From the NCBI RefSeq assembly GCF_024399315.1, contig NZ_CP075170.1, positions 2,976,001-3,040,000 of the forward strand: DNA of 64,000 bases, written 5' to 3'. Shown in pieces: positions 52,302 to 60,876 of this stretch. A program made the position numbers and the translations under genes. The DNA is from Chryseobacterium sp. MA9. GTDB taxonomy: Bacteria > Bacteroidota > Bacteroidia > Flavobacteriales > Weeksellaceae. How positions within the stretch are numbered: position 1 is the stretch's first letter; every line of letters begins with the position of its first letter. Under the pieces are notes generated by a model. That model was not told the DNA's origin and searched no databases. It worked only from the letters and a program-made list of their open reading frames with translations.

Positions 52302-52459
52302 TTAGATTACTTTTTAACAAATATTAATAGATTAAATCTAAGAGTTAGTAGAAAATTAATCCAAAATGTTACACATTTACACAACATTTATTTAAAAATA
52401 TAAATTTCACCAAACCAACCTATGTATTCTATATTAATTTATTAAAAGAATCTTAAGAA

Positions 52460-53713
52460 TTATTTCAGAATAAACTGTGTCAGATCTTTTAAAAACTGCT
52501 CATCTACCTTTCCTTTTGTTTCGTAATCTTTTGGAGATGGTTTTCCGGAACCAGCAATGAATAAGTGACTTAAGGCAGGATACAATTTAAATACAGCTGT
52601 CTTATCATTTTTCAGTTCGTTCTTCCAAAGGTTAAAATCTTTCTCAGTCACCTGATAATCTCTTCCACCCTGTGCAAAAAACATGGGAGCTTTTACTTTT
52701 TTAACCTCATTAAGCTGATTGTAATCCTTTAAATACTTCCAATATACTGCAGGTTGTCCCAACGGAAGTTCTGTTGCCGGTGAGTTTAGATTAAATTTGG
52801 ATGAATTTAAATATGCAACCTGTTTTTTTACTTCCTGAACAGCCTCAGCAGGAACTTTAGCAGGATCTATAGAATGAAGATAATCATACTGTTCCACCAA
52901 TAAATCCTGTAGCGGTCTTGCGTTCCCAGCCATAAAAACATATTTTGAAACCTGAGCTTTTTCTGCAATTTTAGGCATCATATATGCACCCTGGCTGTGT
53001 CCCAGTATAATGATCTGATAACCTTTATAATCTGAATTGTTTTTAAAATATTGGGCTGCATTTACTGCATCATTGATGGTTTCTTCCTCTACAGTAGACT
53101 TTTCATTGAATGTTTCGGGGTAAGAATATGTTCTTTTATCATATCGGTAAGAAGATATTCCGTTGTTGAGAAGATATTCCGCAATATCTTTAAACGGTTT
53201 GTTTTCTCCAATAGTTTCGTCTCTGTCATGAGCTCCGGAACCATGAACGAAAATAACCAATCTCTTTTTATTGTTGGAAGGAGGAATTAATAGTGTTCCA
53301 TTCAGTTCAATTGCATCGCTTTTTATTTTTAATGTGGTCGTCTCATCCCGCTTTTCAAATGGTTTATGAGGGACTAAAAAGAAGCCGAGCATTTTATTAT
53401 TCTCTCCAAAGGTAAGCTGAACGTCCAGTTTAGTCTTTTCAAATTCTGAATAATAATAGTAAGTATTTCCCTCGTTGTTCACTTCAAGAATTGTTTTCAA
53501 GCTTCCAATCTGTCCCTGAAGCTGTTCTGTAATAGCTTTAAGCTGTTCCACCGGAATCTGCCCTGCTACGGAAGAATCAAAATAAGAATGTGCTTTTTCT
53601 ATATTTTTATCCACCAGCAAAGTTTTGATGAAAGTATTTCCGAGCTCTTTTCTGTCCTGAGAAAATAATAATAGAGAATATACGGCAAGAAATAGGGTTA
53701 AAAGTTTTTTCAT
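52460..53713 (-). CDS. Alpha/beta hydrolase with N-terminal DUF3887 domain
   Basis: 417 residues. Signal peptide MKKLLTLFLAVYSLLLFSQ. DUF3887 domain (about 20-115: FIKTLLVDKNIEKAHSYFDS). Hydrolase domain (about 125-417): oxyanion region VIFVHGSGAHDRDETIG, nucleophile Ser in IILGHSQGAYMMPKIA, acid in FAQGGRDYQVTEKD and His in PALSHLFIAGSG. It is a periplasmic or surface esterase of unknown substrate. It lies at the far end of the minus-strand flexirubin arm; whether it belongs to the operon is uncertain. Confidence 0.85.
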   Translation of the reverse strand: MKKLLTLFLAVYSLLLFSQDRKELGNTFIKTLLVDKNIEKAHSYFDSSVAGQIPVEQLKAITEQLQGQIGSLKTILEVNNEGNTYYYYSEFEKTKLDVQLTFGENNKMLGFFLVPHKPFEKRDETTTLKIKSDAIELNGTLLIPPSNNKKRLVIFVHGSGAHDRDETIGENKPFKDIAEYLLNNGISSYRYDKRTYSYPETFNEKSTVEEETINDAVNAAQYFKNNSDYKGYQIIILGHSQGAYMMPKIAEKAQVSKYVFMAGNARPLQDLLVEQYDYLHSIDPAKVPAEAVQEVKKQVAYLNSSKFNLNSPATELPLGQPAVYWKYLKDYNQLNEVKKVKAPMFFAQGGRDYQVTEKDFNLWKNELKNDKTAVFKLYPALSHLFIAGSGKPSPKDYETKGKVDEQFLKDLTQFILK

Positions 53714-53721
53714 ATAATCAG

Positions 53722-54087
53722 TTATTTATAAACCACATCATAAAATGACAATGGTGTCATCATTATGGTTGCAAATATCGCAATAATTACCAAAGCCAGC
53801 TGTGTAATATGATAGGTTTTTTCCTTTTCATCTTCGTTGATTTCAAAAGTAAATTTTATCTTATCTGGTCTTCTGATAATCAACCAGATAAAAAACAAAA
53901 TAACCAGATTCATGATCACCGGCATGATAAGAAACATTTTGCTTCCGTAATTATCTTTCATATTTCCGTAACCGTGAATAGGGATAATGTCAGGTATTGA
54001 GCTGTAAACCGTAGATAAGTATACTGAATGGCCGATGATGATAACAAAGGGAATACAGAACAGCAGTTTTATATATTTAGGAATCAT
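53722..54087 (-). CDS. DUF1648-type small membrane protein
   Basis: 121 residues with three membrane segments (LFCIPFVIIIGHSVYLSTVY, FLIMPVIMNLVILFFIWLII, and ITQLALVIIAIFATIMMTPL). IPDIIPIHGYGNMKDNYGSK is the DUF1648 signature (usually 'P.H.....G'). DUF1648 proteins occur with immunity and membrane-stress genes; here the function is not known. It overlaps the C45 gene stop by 4 nt (54084-54087), so the two are co-translated. Confidence 0.72.
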   Translation of the reverse strand: MIPKYIKLLFCIPFVIIIGHSVYLSTVYSSIPDIIPIHGYGNMKDNYGSKMFLIMPVIMNLVILFFIWLIIRRPDKIKFTFEINEDEKEKTYHITQLALVIIAIFATIMMTPLSFYDVVYK

Positions 54088-55772
54088 TTCAGTTTCTTTA
54101 AAGTTTTATTCAGGTATTTTTCTACATTTTTTCTATCCGGAACAGTCGTAATCTCTTTCGTCAAAGCTTTTTCAAATTCAGTTTTTGCCTTTGAATATTC
54201 TTTTTTGTTAAAATAATACTTTCCTGATTGATAATAGACCAGCCAAAAATCCGGGTTCATAGATTGATAAGAAGGGATAACACCATCTGTCAACAGAGTA
54301 TTTTTATCGTCTGCGGCTTCATTTATTTCTTTACCGTACATTTTAGACAATTCATAGTTTTGGAATTCTTCAGAATCTGCGAAGGGATCACGTGGAATAT
54401 TCAGACTTGATTTTGAAAGATTATCCGGCTGTAATCCTTTATCTGAAAAGATTTCGTTCAGATCATAACAAACAAATTCTCCCAGCTGATAAGGATTGGA
54501 AGAAACCCATACCAGTTTTTTCTGAGGCGAAAATATAACGGCATGGTGAGCCAAAAGCTGATTGAGTGCTTTTTCATTACCATAACCGATACTTTCATCC
54601 TTTAAGCCGGTTCTGTTTCTTAAAATGGAAGCCATCTTTTCGGGAGTGATCTTTTTTTCTTTCTGCAAAAGCTCCTGAAGTTTTTCATAACGGTATTCCG
54701 AATGGCTTTCTTCAATATGCTTCAGATTTCTTTTATCATCTTTATAGGCATCAGACTGGAAATGATTGGTACAAAGAACCCTGCTTGTATTCTGTACGCT
54801 GTACACCCCGAAATTTTTAGGTGAAACTTCAATAATTACAGCATTTTTATCTGCAGCACTTCCCACAAGGATAGATTCTGAAACAAAAACTTTCCTTTTT
54901 TTAGCAATAGAAATCGCTTCTTCTATATTTTTAGCATACTGCAGAATTTCTCTTGTTACAAGAGAAATAGGTGTTTTTGCTGTCAAAGGAATTTTTGATT
55001 TCCCAGCATTGATCGTCACGGTAATTCCTTCTTTATTCATTCCGGAAACTACGCCGATCATTCCCGGCCAGCTTACGGACATGTATGGAATTCCTTCTTC
55101 GGGCTGAACAAATTCTACCAGCTTATTTTTTGCAAAATCGTCTCCTACATAAAAATCGAAATTTCTTCCGATCAACAGGTTTCCATCTTCGGTATTTTCA
55201 TTCCACACGGCAAGTGAAGTACAGCCTACCATAGCCAAATCCTGCATGGCATGGCCGATATCATGAGCTCCGTGCAGGTAAAGATTTCTTAAATATTTGG
55301 GAGCAATAAAATTATACTGATCAGATGAATATTGTGACAAGCCATATAATTCTGCCTGATAATCTTCTCTTACATTGAGATACATTTTTCTGTTGTACCA
55401 TTTTAAAAAGCCTCTTAACAGCCTTTGTTTGAATTTTGAGGGTACAAACCCTTCCACTTTTGAAAAGAAAATGCCTTCCTGCTTCTGCATTAAACTTTGG
55501 GTCAATGCTCCGTTATTATATCCCAGCTGCAAAGGATTACCTTTAATATAAAGCTCCCAGAGCTGCTGCTTATTTTTGGTAAGATAATTCTGATTATAGC
55601 TGAAAGTGCTGTCGTTAATCTGTTTTACTTTCGGAACTTCCAGAGCATATTGTTTTACATCGGGAATGTGATGGATAGATTTTGATATTCCGCAGGAAAT
55701 GAGGAAAAAACAAAAAGTAAGGTAAAAAAGAGCTCTTGTATAAGATGGATGAATGGTATTCGTTTTTTTCAC
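54084..55772 (-). CDS. C45-family Ntn-hydrolase/acyltransferase, lipoprotein
   Basis: 562 residues. Signal peptide with lipobox FFLISC (Cys27). A helical domain (about 60-180) precedes MQDLAMVGCTSLAVWNENTE. There Cys184 is the expected N-terminal nucleophile after autocleavage of the acyl-CoA:6-APA acyltransferase (C45) family, and LIGRNFDFYVGDDF is the next family motif. The C-terminus (YYQSGKYYFNKKEYSKAKTE is cut here) looks TPR-like. C45 enzymes exchange acyl groups between amides or esters. In this locus it is a candidate for joining polyene acid and resorcinol in the envelope, or for trimming. Starts 1 nt after the CrtI-like stop. Confidence 0.82.
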   Translation of the reverse strand: MKKTNTIHPSYTRALFYLTFCFFLISCGISKSIHHIPDVKQYALEVPKVKQINDSTFSYNQNYLTKNKQQLWELYIKGNPLQLGYNNGALTQSLMQKQEGIFFSKVEGFVPSKFKQRLLRGFLKWYNRKMYLNVREDYQAELYGLSQYSSDQYNFIAPKYLRNLYLHGAHDIGHAMQDLAMVGCTSLAVWNENTEDGNLLIGRNFDFYVGDDFAKNKLVEFVQPEEGIPYMSVSWPGMIGVVSGMNKEGITVTINAGKSKIPLTAKTPISLVTREILQYAKNIEEAISIAKKRKVFVSESILVGSAADKNAVIIEVSPKNFGVYSVQNTSRVLCTNHFQSDAYKDDKRNLKHIEESHSEYRYEKLQELLQKEKKITPEKMASILRNRTGLKDESIGYGNEKALNQLLAHHAVIFSPQKKLVWVSSNPYQLGEFVCYDLNEIFSDKGLQPDNLSKSSLNIPRDPFADSEEFQNYELSKMYGKEINEAADDKNTLLTDGVIPSYQSMNPDFWLVYYQSGKYYFNKKEYSKAKTEFEKALTKEITTVPDRKNVEKYLNKTLKKLK

Positions 55773-55773
55773 T

Positions 55774-57300
55774 TTAGTTTTTATTAATCATTTGTGTCAG
55801 CCGTCTGTCTATCATTTCTTTTCCCAGAATCTCCGCGCAGGTATTAAAAGCGCCGATGGTAACACCTAAAATCCCATGCATATTAACAGATTGTCCCGTT
55901 AAAAAAAGATTATCAATTTTCGTACGGGGAGAAACCATTGTTTTAAGGGGATTCTCAGAGCTTTTCATATATCCGTACATATTTCCTTCAAAATTCCCGA
56001 TATAGTCCCGGTAAGACAAGGGGGAAGAAGTATATATCGTTTTGATGGCATGCCTTACATTCGGAATTTTCTTTTCCAGAGCGTCAAGCATCCTTTCTGT
56101 TTTTTCAAGTTTAAATCTTTCATACGCTTCTCCTCTTTCATGCTCATCCGCTACCGTGTTGAAAGTATTTTCCCATTCTTTAACCTCATCAAAATCCATA
56201 TAAGAAATAGCAGTAAGACTTTCTGCGAATTCAGGATGATGTTTCGAAGGTGTAGAGGAGAGCATATAAGTTTCCGGCCATGACTCTTTCCGGTAACGGA
56301 ATGCATTCCAGACCTGTTCTTCTGATGAATAATGATATCTGTTGTAATTGAAATTCGGAAGACTATGAGGTCTTAAAACCAGATAAATACTAAAGCATGA
56401 TGAAACGGGCTTCCAGCTCAGAACCCTGTTCAAAAAGGATTTCTTTAGTCTTTCCTCTCCTATCAGTTTAATAGTGGAACGAATCTCTATATTTGAAATA
56501 AACTGTTTTGCCGAATATTCTTTTCCTTCTTTCGTTTTTACGGATGTCAATACATTATTTTCATTAAAAACAAATTCGGAAACTTCTGAATGTTTATGAA
56601 CTTCCGCTCCATATTCCCGAAGTTTTCTGATCAGAAGTTTAGAGATCTGGCTTCCACCTTTTACACATTTGTAAGCACTTTGGATATAGGAATTTACCGT
56701 TAAAGCATGTACGTAGAAAGGTACATCTTCAGAGTCTCCGGCATATAAAAAATTGGAACCCAGCAAAACTGCCTGAAGTCTTTTGTTCTGGGTAACGGAT
56801 TCAATAAATCTTTTGGTATTAAGATGCAGAATTTCTTCGTTGTAATTATCTTTTCCTACAACATGATATCTTGGAAACTGGCTGCAGACATACTGAATCT
56901 CTTCACAGTAGTTTTCAAGGTTTCCTTTTTCTTCAGGAAAATACTTAGAAAGCTGCTCAACGAAATTCTGATAGCCTTGTGCATGTGGATATTCTATTTC
57001 ATCATCCCCAAAACTGATCCTGTCATATCCGTCTTCATCCATCAGCTGAAGCTCAAGATCCTCCATAATTTCCAGATAGGAAAAGAACTGGTTCAGATTC
57101 TGACCTTTGGATAAACCTCCAAGGTAATGAACTCCCGTGTCAAAAATCAGCTTGTCCCTTGAAAAAGTCTGCAGATTTCCTCCGTATTGATTATTTTTCT
57201 CAAGCACACACACTTTCAGACCTTCTTTCGCCAAAATAAGAGCTGAAACAAGACCTCCCAATCCGCTGCCGATTACAAGTATGTCGTATGCTTTCTTCAA
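55774..57300 (-). CDS. CrtI/phytoene desaturase-like FAD oxidoreductase
   Basis: 508 residues. FAD-binding GxGxxG in DILVIGSGLGGLVSALILAKEG, followed by the Glu in VCVLEKNNQYGGNLQTF (CrtI pattern). C-terminal FAD motif DNLFLTGQSVNMHGILGVTI. Family members desaturate or isomerise polyenes and carotenoids; here a role in finishing the aryl polyene is plausible, since KS/KR/DH cycles already make the double bonds. It lies between the LpxL-like acyltransferase and the C45 protein. Confidence 0.85.
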   Translation of the reverse strand: MKKAYDILVIGSGLGGLVSALILAKEGLKVCVLEKNNQYGGNLQTFSRDKLIFDTGVHYLGGLSKGQNLNQFFSYLEIMEDLELQLMDEDGYDRISFGDDEIEYPHAQGYQNFVEQLSKYFPEEKGNLENYCEEIQYVCSQFPRYHVVGKDNYNEEILHLNTKRFIESVTQNKRLQAVLLGSNFLYAGDSEDVPFYVHALTVNSYIQSAYKCVKGGSQISKLLIRKLREYGAEVHKHSEVSEFVFNENNVLTSVKTKEGKEYSAKQFISNIEIRSTIKLIGEERLKKSFLNRVLSWKPVSSCFSIYLVLRPHSLPNFNYNRYHYSSEEQVWNAFRYRKESWPETYMLSSTPSKHHPEFAESLTAISYMDFDEVKEWENTFNTVADEHERGEAYERFKLEKTERMLDALEKKIPNVRHAIKTIYTSSPLSYRDYIGNFEGNMYGYMKSSENPLKTMVSPRTKIDNLFLTGQSVNMHGILGVTIGAFNTCAEILGKEMIDRRLTQMINKN

Positions 57301-57474
57301 AAGAGAATGTGCTTTTAATGATTAAGAAACAGGGAATTTAAGATATTTAAAGATTACTTTCGTACAGTAAGCAAAGAAATTCTATTTGGAAATATTATTT
57401 AATGATCTCAATTCTTAGTAAATCTTAATGGTTTTTAGTTTTTCGTTAGTTTTTATGGGATAAAAATAGAAAAA

Positions 57475-58359
57475 TTAATCTATATCGTCCCAAAAATCAA
57501 AATAATTAAACCATTGAAGTGGATATTTTTTTACCATGGTTTCAAGATTCTGAACATACGACTGCAAAAGCCCCTGTGAATCACGGTTTTTGATATTCTG
57601 GGCAACTCTTGCATACAGATGGTAGTGAAGGTTATTTTCCTTCATCACATAGACATATACTACGGGAACTCCCAATCTTGAGGCAATCAAAAACGGACCA
57701 GCCGGAAATTTTGCGCTTTTCCCAAGCAGTTCTTCTTCCAGGTACTTAGATCCTTCAAAATAGCGGTCTCCGGTAAAGCAGATCAATTCATTATTGGATA
57801 AAGCCTGGTTGATCTCAAAGATATGAGACATATCTTCTTTTACATAAATAAATTTGATATTACTTTCTTTTACGGCAACGCTCTCCAGATATTCTTTAAT
57901 CACGGTAACTTCCTGATCTGTAGTCACAAGATTGATCTGACAGTCAAAGTCGATATCAGCAAAAAAATGCTCTGCAATTTCAAAATTACCGATATGAGCA
58001 CTGATCAGTACTCCTCCTTTTTTAGCAGCCAAAAGATTTCTGAGGTTTTCAATACCGTCAAACTCATAGGTATATTTTTCTCTGAGTCCGGCAGAAATAG
58101 CTGTTTTATCAATCAGAACTTTTCCGAAGGTAAAATAACTTTTAAATATAGATTTTTTGGATTTCCAGTATCCGTAGTTCAGTCTTTTCTGAAAGTAATA
58201 AAGAATGTATTGATTGCTTTTTTTCTGAAACAGTGAGTAATAAGCTGCCACAAAGTACAGCACACCATATGAACTTCTGATCCCGATATTTCTAATACAC
58301 CAGACGAATATTCTGTATCCGAGTACTGTTCCTTTAGATTTACCTTTCCACTTGTTCAT
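57475..58359 (-). CDS. LpxL-like lysophospholipid acyltransferase
   Basis: 294 residues. LISAHIGNFEIAEHFF holds the H-x4-E acyltransferase motif, and ELICFTGDRYFEGS and FLIASRLGVPVVYVYVMKEN follow the LpxL/HtrB plan. YPLQWFNYFDFWDD ends the family pattern. It transfers an acyl chain from ACP to a lipid-like hydroxyl at the inner membrane. In aryl polyene systems an LPLAT attaches the polyene to its glycerolipid anchor; in flexirubin the acceptor could be the resorcinol hydroxyl. It lies 174 nt from the CrtI-like gene and close to ACP 2. Confidence 0.85.
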   Translation of the reverse strand: MNKWKGKSKGTVLGYRIFVWCIRNIGIRSSYGVLYFVAAYYSLFQKKSNQYILYYFQKRLNYGYWKSKKSIFKSYFTFGKVLIDKTAISAGLREKYTYEFDGIENLRNLLAAKKGGVLISAHIGNFEIAEHFFADIDFDCQINLVTTDQEVTVIKEYLESVAVKESNIKFIYVKEDMSHIFEINQALSNNELICFTGDRYFEGSKYLEEELLGKSAKFPAGPFLIASRLGVPVVYVYVMKENNLHYHLYARVAQNIKNRDSQGLLQSYVQNLETMVKKYPLQWFNYFDFWDDID

Positions 58360-58374
58360 ATATAGAATTTAATA

Positions 58375-58453
58375 TAACAGAGAACCAATGTAATAATACC
58401 TTTTAGAAGTGTACGTTACCGAAACACGATGATATTATTACATTGGCACATTT
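58375..58453. repeat. Interspersed hairpin repeat, copy C (after ACP 2)
   Basis: Arms share CCAATGTAATAATA (14 nt perfect), with TAACAGAGAA on the left and the complement of AAAATGTG on the right, and a mismatched centre. Same family as copies A, B and D, in the gap between ACP 2 and the LpxL-like gene. Confidence 0.65.
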
Positions 58454-58478
58454 TATAGAATAAAGATTTACTCAATAA

Positions 58479-58733
58479 CTAAGCGTTTTTTTCAGCAATC
58501 TTATGTTCAATCGTTGTATAGAAATCATCAAATGTTACCATTTTCTTGAAATCTGCTTCTCCTAATTTCACCCCGAAATTGGATTCGATCACGACTACCA
58601 TGTCGATATAATCTAAGCTGTCTAAGCCCAGTGTATTTTTAAGGTTGGCATCATTACTGATTTCGTCTCCGTCTACCTCGAATTCATTTACCAGAAAATC
58701 ATTAACGATAGCAACAATTTTTTCCCTTTCCAT
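58479..58733 (-). CDS. Acyl carrier protein 2 of the flexirubin locus
   Basis: 84 residues from the ATG at 58733; the in-frame Met at 58745 lies inside the upstream ketosynthase. Ser39 in LGLDSLDYIDMVV carries the phosphopantetheine. The flanks (DANLKNTLGLDSL) are close to classical ACP, unlike the Gly-rich approach of ACP 1. Only 4 nt separate it from the ketosynthase stop. Two distinct ACPs suggest division of labour: one for starter loading, one for extension (inference). Confidence 0.9.
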   Translation of the reverse strand: MEREKIVAIVNDFLVNEFEVDGDEISNDANLKNTLGLDSLDYIDMVVVIESNFGVKLGEADFKKMVTFDDFYTTIEHKIAEKNA

Positions 58734-58737
58734 GTTT

Positions 58738-59958
58738 TTAATCAAATTTTTTAACTATTAGTGCAGAATTGGTTCCCCCAAACCCAAAAGAATTCGACAA
58801 AAATACATCAATTTTTTGATTTTTTGTTTTTGCGACCAAATTTATCTTTTGTGCTTCATTATCAGGGTTTTCCAGATTAATATTTGGAGCTACAAAATCA
58901 TTCTGCATCATCAGAATTGAATAGATAACTTCACTTGCACCTGCCATCCAGCATTCATGTCCGGTCATGGATTTGGTAGAGCTTACCGGAACTTCACCTC
59001 CGAAGATTTCATAGATTGCTTTTGCCTCATTGGCATCACCAATTGGAGTAGAAGTTGCATGAGCATTGATATAATCTATGTCTGAAGCTTTTAATCCTGA
59101 CTGTTTTAGTGCTCTGTCCATTGCCAAAGCCGGCCCATCTACATTGGGTGTTGAAATATGTCCTCCGTTTGAAGAAAAACCATATCCAATAATTTCTGCA
59201 ATGATTGGAGCTCCTCTTCTTTGAGCGGACTCTAAGCTTTCAACAATCAGACTGGCTGCACCACCACTTGGAATCAATCCGTCTCTTTCTGCATCAAAAG
59301 GCCTGGATGCTTTTGTGGGTTCATCTTCTCTGGCTGAGAAAACTCCCAATCCGTCAAAGCTTGCCATGGAATATTTATTGGTTTCCTGAGCACCACCACA
59401 GATAATCATGTCCTGAAAACCATTTTTGATCATCATATAAGCCAGGCCCAAAGAATGGGATCCGCTTGCGCATGCTGCACTGATGGTAAGATTGATCCCT
59501 TTCAGTTTAAAAATAGTTGAAAGGTTCATTGTTACTGTTGAGTTCATTGACTTGAAGATCGCTCCCGACCCCATCAGTGTGGTATCTTTCTTTTCCCTAG
59601 CAATATCAATAGATTCTACTACTGCCTGGGAAACACTGTCATTTCCATATAAAATTCCCACTTCATGAGAATCTAAGAATTCTTCATCCAGATTTGCCTG
59701 TTTTAAAGCATCAATGGTAGCCAGATAAGCATATTCGCTTTCTTCTCCCATACTGATACGCTGGCGTCTGTTTAAGAGGTTTTTCAGATCGGGTTTCGGA
59801 ACAACTCCTGTAAGGCCAGACCTGAAACCAAATTCTTTTCTGTCCGGATCTAAAACAATACCGGATTTTCCTTGATATAGGGATTCCCTGACCTCTTCTA
59901 AAGACGTCCCGATGCAGGAATAAATTCCCATTCCGGTAATTACAACCCTATTTTCCAT
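58738..59958 (-). CDS. Beta-ketoacyl-ACP synthase II-like (FabF type)
   Basis: 406 residues, with a full triad: Cys in ISAACASGSHSLGLAYM, His in NAHATSTPIGDAN and His in SMTGHECWMAGASEV. NSFGFGGTNSALIV closes the family. Together with tal, fabG and ACP 2 in one minus-strand unit, it is well placed to carry out the first condensations on the 4-coumaroyl starter (inference). The atypical ...GHECWMAGA... around the second His is shared with aryl polyene KS enzymes. Confidence 0.92.
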   Translation of the reverse strand: MENRVVITGMGIYSCIGTSLEEVRESLYQGKSGIVLDPDRKEFGFRSGLTGVVPKPDLKNLLNRRQRISMGEESEYAYLATIDALKQANLDEEFLDSHEVGILYGNDSVSQAVVESIDIAREKKDTTLMGSGAIFKSMNSTVTMNLSTIFKLKGINLTISAACASGSHSLGLAYMMIKNGFQDMIICGGAQETNKYSMASFDGLGVFSAREDEPTKASRPFDAERDGLIPSGGAASLIVESLESAQRRGAPIIAEIIGYGFSSNGGHISTPNVDGPALAMDRALKQSGLKASDIDYINAHATSTPIGDANEAKAIYEIFGGEVPVSSTKSMTGHECWMAGASEVIYSILMMQNDFVAPNINLENPDNEAQKINLVAKTKNQKIDVFLSNSFGFGGTNSALIVKKFD

Positions 59959-59974
59959 TTGCTTATATTTGATT

Positions 59975-60060
59975 TAACAATGTAGCAGTCTAGTAATGTA
60001 ACAATATTTTATTGAGATTCATCCAACATTGGTACACTGGTACATCGATATATTGTTAGA
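59975..60060. repeat. Interspersed hairpin repeat, copy D (between fabG and KAS II)
   Basis: Left arm starts TAACAATGTAGCAGTC, right arm is complementary to TAACAATATATCGATG; ~34-nt arms align without gaps. The repeat fills most of the 105-nt gap between the two genes. Confidence 0.7.
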
Positions 60061-60063
60061 TTA

Positions 60064-60795
60064 TTATGAGTAAATTCCTCCGTTAATATTAATCACTTCT
60101 CCTGTAATGTAGGAAGATTTTTTAGATGCTAAAAATGCTACCAGATCCGCTACTTCTTCTGCTTCTCCGAATCTGTTGGCAGGAATCATTGCTTTCAGCT
60201 CTTCTTCATTAAAGTCCTGAGTCATATCTGTTTTGATGAAACCTGGAGCTACGGCATTTACGGTAACATTTCTTTTGGCAACTTCCTGAGCAAGGGCTTT
60301 TGTAGCACCTACCACAGCGCCTTTTGCAGCAGAATAATTCGTCTGTCCGGCGGTTCCTTTTACTCCGGATACGGAAACCATATTGATGATTCTTCCGTAT
60401 TTGTTACGAAGCAGCTTTTGGATGAAGAAATTGGTTACATTGAAAAATCCATCCAGACTTGTATTGATCACACTGTTCCAGTCTTCTTTCTGCATCCACA
60501 TAAAAAGACCATCTCTTGTGATTCCGGCATTATTGACGATAACTTCTACCACTGCGTCAGGATTTTTCTCCTGCCAGTCCGTCAAAACAGTTTTTGTCTC
60601 TTCGGTATTTCCTACATCAAATTTAAGGATTTCTCCCGTAGCACCCAATTCTTCCACTTTAGCCAGCGTTTCGTTTGCTGCGGTTTCGTTTGAAGCGTAG
60701 TTGATAAGGATGTGATAGTTTTTCTCTTCAGCCAGTTTTATACAGATTGCCCTCCCGATTCCTCTGGAGCCTCCTGTTACAATTGCACATTTCAT
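60064..60795 (-). CDS. fabG: 3-oxoacyl-ACP reductase (FabG-type SDR)
   Basis: 243 residues. NADPH-binding GGSRGIGRAICIKLA, NNAG in VIVNNAGITRDGLFMWM, catalytic Ser in MVSVSGVKGTAGQTN, and Tyr-x3-Lys in NYSAAKGAVVGATKA. It reduces beta-ketoacyl-ACP to the hydroxy form in the polyene cycle; in the aryl polyene systems the same step is done by ApeQ. It lies between tal and KAS II, with hairpin copy D behind it. As a cluster-borne paralogue it is probably dedicated to the pigment rather than the housekeeping FabG. Confidence 0.9.
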   Translation of the reverse strand: MKCAIVTGGSRGIGRAICIKLAEEKNYHILINYASNETAANETLAKVEELGATGEILKFDVGNTEETKTVLTDWQEKNPDAVVEVIVNNAGITRDGLFMWMQKEDWNSVINTSLDGFFNVTNFFIQKLLRNKYGRIINMVSVSGVKGTAGQTNYSAAKGAVVGATKALAQEVAKRNVTVNAVAPGFIKTDMTQDFNEEELKAMIPANRFGEAEEVADLVAFLASKKSSYITGEVININGGIYS

Positions 60796-60876
60796 GCGTT
60801 AGTGTTTATATCGTTTTTAGTTTTTTTAAGTTGAGAGGATGTCTTTATTGAATAGACAATTCATGACAGCCAATAG

